NCBI GenBank assembly: GCA_016124585.1
Contig: WGNL01000011.1
Span: 150,541-214,540 of the forward strand
Direction of reading: 5' to 3'
Length of the DNA stretch: 64,000 nucleotides
DNA from: Bacteroidota bacterium
GTDB taxonomy: Bacteria > Bacteroidota > Bacteroidia > Chitinophagales > Saprospiraceae
Of the stretch, positions 62,256-64,000 are shown in pieces. A model generated the notes under the pieces. The model was not told where the DNA came from and did not search any database. It saw only the letters and a program-made list of their open reading frames with translations. Made by a program: the position numbers and the translations under genes. Numbering within the stretch: the first letter of the stretch is position 1; each line of letters opens with the position of its first letter.

Positions 62256-63365
62256 ATGCACAAAATCATCGTCCTCGGCGCCGGACTTGTTGGCAGCGCC
62301 ATCGCCATTGACCTGAAAAAACAGCACGACGTGACCAGCGCCGACGCTAGTGGCGAGTCGCTTCGCAAACCCGCCGCTGCTAGCATCCCCACCGTGCAGG
62401 CCGACCTTTCCGACCCTGAAAAACTCAAGGAACTGGTCAAGGATTTCGACCTCGTCATCGGCGCATTGCCGGGATTTTTGGGATACAACGCCCTCAAAAC
62501 CTGCATCGAAGCGGGCAAGAACGTGGTGGACATCAGCTTTTTCCCAGAGGACGCTTTTGGCTTGGATGAACTGGCAAAACAGCACGGCGTCACTGCCGTT
62601 GTGGACTGCGGCGTGGCGCCCGGCATGGGCAATATTATCTTCGGGCATTATCATAAACGCCAGAAAATCAACAGTTTCCGCTGCCTCGTGGGTGGCTTGC
62701 CGCAGGTGCGGCAATGGCCTTGGGAATACCGGGCAGTCTTCTCCCCGATTGACGTGATTGAGGAGTATATCCGTCCGGCCCGGTACGTGGAGGGTGGCCG
62801 GCTCGTGACCCGTGAAGCGCTTTCCGACCCCGAACTGATTGATTTTCAGGGGGTCGGCACTTTGGAGGCGTTCAACACCGACGGCCTCCGCTCCCTCATC
62901 CACACCATGCCCGATGTGCCGGACATGATTGAGAAAACCCTGCGCTATCCCGGCTGCATAGAGTACCTGCGGGTGTTGCGGGCAGGCGGTTTTTTCAGTT
63001 ATGATGAAGTTAAGGTGAAAGGTCAAAAAATCCGCCCCGTTGACCTGACGGCCCGGCTGCTTTTCCCCCAATGGAAACTAGCTCCCGGCGAAGGCGATTT
63101 CACCATCATGCGCATCAGCCTCGGCACCGACGAGGGTACTATCACCTACGACCTCCTCGACCGCTACGACCCTGCTACGGATACCATCAGCATGGCCCGC
63201 ACGACGGGCTATACCTGCACCGCAGTAGCCAATCTGGTGCTGGATGGGAAATATGATAGGAAGGGGATTAGCCCTCCGGAGTATGTGGGGGAAGTGGATG
63301 GGGTTTTGGATTTTGTGTTGGGGTATTTAGCTAAAAGGGGTGTGGTTTATCATAAAACAGTGTAG
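62256..63365 (+). CDS. Saccharopine dehydrogenase family NAD(P)-binding oxidoreductase
   Basis: 369 aa. N-terminal Rossmann motif IIVLGAGLVGSAIAIDL, DLVIGALPGFLGYNAL, VVDISFFPEDAF and VVDCGVAPGMGN match the saccharopine dehydrogenase NADP domain plus C-terminal domain, in the size class of lysine 6-dehydrogenase-like proteins. It probably acts in lysine or amino-acid metabolism in the cytoplasm; the exact reaction is not certain. GC-rich compared with the genes around it. Confidence 0.87.
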   Translation: MHKIIVLGAGLVGSAIAIDLKKQHDVTSADASGESLRKPAAASIPTVQADLSDPEKLKELVKDFDLVIGALPGFLGYNALKTCIEAGKNVVDISFFPEDAFGLDELAKQHGVTAVVDCGVAPGMGNIIFGHYHKRQKINSFRCLVGGLPQVRQWPWEYRAVFSPIDVIEEYIRPARYVEGGRLVTREALSDPELIDFQGVGTLEAFNTDGLRSLIHTMPDVPDMIEKTLRYPGCIEYLRVLRAGGFFSYDEVKVKGQKIRPVDLTARLLFPQWKLAPGEGDFTIMRISLGTDEGTITYDLLDRYDPATDTISMARTTGYTCTAVANLVLDGKYDRKGISPPEYVGEVDGVLDFVLGYLAKRGVVYHKTV

Positions 63366-63392
63366 TAGCCCGTTTCTCATCAAAGCCATGTC

Positions 63393-63881
63393 ATGAAATA
63401 TGCTTTAATTGTTTTATTTTCTTTGTTTGTTTATGGGCAATCTAATTGTCAAACATCTACTGTACCTGAATGGTATCTTAATTATTTATTTGAAAGGCAG
63501 TGTGGAACCGTCCCAACATCAATAGGACTTCCGTTAATGTGGAGTTCTGAGTACTCTAGAGATTTTTTACTTAAGAAATTGAATAGTAATAAAAGAAGAG
63601 ATAAGCTAATAGCTATTCAATATCTGGGAATGTCAAAGGATACATCGTTGCTTGATTATTTTAAAACATTTCTTTCAAGCCAAGACCAAGACATTGCTTC
63701 CTATGCATTAAGGGCCATTTATAGTAACAACTCACCACAATCAATTCAAATACTAGAAAATATTTTAGTAGCTAGACATGGCGATAGACATGAGACGTTA
63801 GAAATTGCTAGACGCTTAGAAAATACATGTAAGCCTTCTTCAATTCCCATAATTAATAATATTAGAGTTGCTCTGACCTAA
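63393..63881 (+). CDS. Exported HEAT-like hypothetical protein
   Basis: 162 aa with signal peptide MKYALIVLFSLFVYGQSNC. The helical repeats (RDKLIAIQYLGMSKD, DIASYALRAIYSNNS) resemble HEAT repeats. No named family. The last gene in the window, 27 bases after the saccharopine-dehydrogenase-like gene and so possibly cotranscribed; AT-rich. Nothing recognisable lies in the final 119 bases. Confidence 0.55.
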   Translation: MKYALIVLFSLFVYGQSNCQTSTVPEWYLNYLFERQCGTVPTSIGLPLMWSSEYSRDFLLKKLNSNKRRDKLIAIQYLGMSKDTSLLDYFKTFLSSQDQDIASYALRAIYSNNSPQSIQILENILVARHGDRHETLEIARRLENTCKPSSIPIINNIRVALT

Positions 63882-64000
63882 GTGTTTGATTTTCAACAAG
63901 AGGATGTTTTAATTTTGTCCTTAAAACACCACAATTGAACATCCATTATCAAAAATTAAACACCAACCGACAGTGGAAAGCCGCTACCGGGGTCAGCCAA

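Noticed and set aside
62106..63071. Long open frame on the minus strand opposite the saccharopine-dehydrogenase-like gene
   Set aside because: Shadow frame of a well-supported GC-rich gene; composition rich in His/Arg/Asp with no recognisable motif.

Overview
The window is chromosomal DNA of a Bacteroidota bacterium, most likely a relative of Saprospiraceae/Haliscomenobacteraceae. Evidence seen directly: type IX secretion (T9SS) C-terminal sorting domains on several giant exported proteins, SprB/gliding-type repeats, a gliding-motility-associated (type B) C-terminus, promoters of the TAnnTTTG type, few Shine-Dalgarno sequences, and free-standing four-helix-bundle (rRNA-intervening-sequence type) ORFs. 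No rRNA, tRNA, CRISPR array, integrase, transposase or prophage structural gene was recognised.

Layout. 1-7.5 kb: end of a CarboxypepD_reg-like protein, a NACHT NTPase with a glycine-zipper membrane domain, an ABC exporter half (minus strand), an esterase, a four-helix-bundle ORF inside repeat arms, and class I fructose-1,6-bisphosphatase. 7.6-19 kb: a lipoprotein, a small zinc-ribbon membrane protein, a S46 dipeptidyl-peptidase with the DPP11 signature, a 1168-aa SprB/HYR-type T9SS protein with recent 255-bp tandem repeats, an S24/LexA-like repressor behind a perfect palindrome, an NAD(P)-binding protein and an AarF/UbiB kinase. 19-35.4 kb: a surface-protein block comprising a dockerin/cohesin-like T9SS protein, two tandem parallel-beta-helix + SprB T9SS paralogues that share near-identical blocks, a TlpA-like thioredoxin and a T9SS type B protein. 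35.7-50.6 kb: Gly-rich RRM protein with a long leader, a DUF3089-like lipoprotein, UDP-glucose dehydrogenase, a secreted reprolysin-like metalloprotease, two paralogous ATP-grasp ligases, an S9 peptidase, pyrR-pyrB, and a membrane endonuclease/exonuclease/phosphatase-family protein. 50.6-64 kb: a GT2 glycosyltransferase, a PagL-like lipid A deacylase, a frameshifted four-helix-bundle ORF between inverted arms, a MATE exporter, an oligosaccharide flippase, a run of small exported proteins, an M1 aminopeptidase, a relic of a gene start, and a saccharopine-dehydrogenase-family enzyme.

How the genes fit together: much of the window serves the cell surface (T9SS cargo, exported peptidases DPP11/S9/M1/M12-like, envelope lipid and polysaccharide enzymes), with scattered central metabolism (fbp, ugd, pyrRB). 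Few operons are evident; most genes stand alone and many are closed by strong hairpin terminators.

The most unusual signal is a class of degenerate intergenic word repeats. Each locus reiterates its own 7-10 base word, usually in two inverted arms. Two of these loci enclose four-helix-bundle ORFs, which resembles the architecture of 23S rRNA intervening sequences but lies outside rRNA. One copy sits in frame inside an ABC transporter linker.
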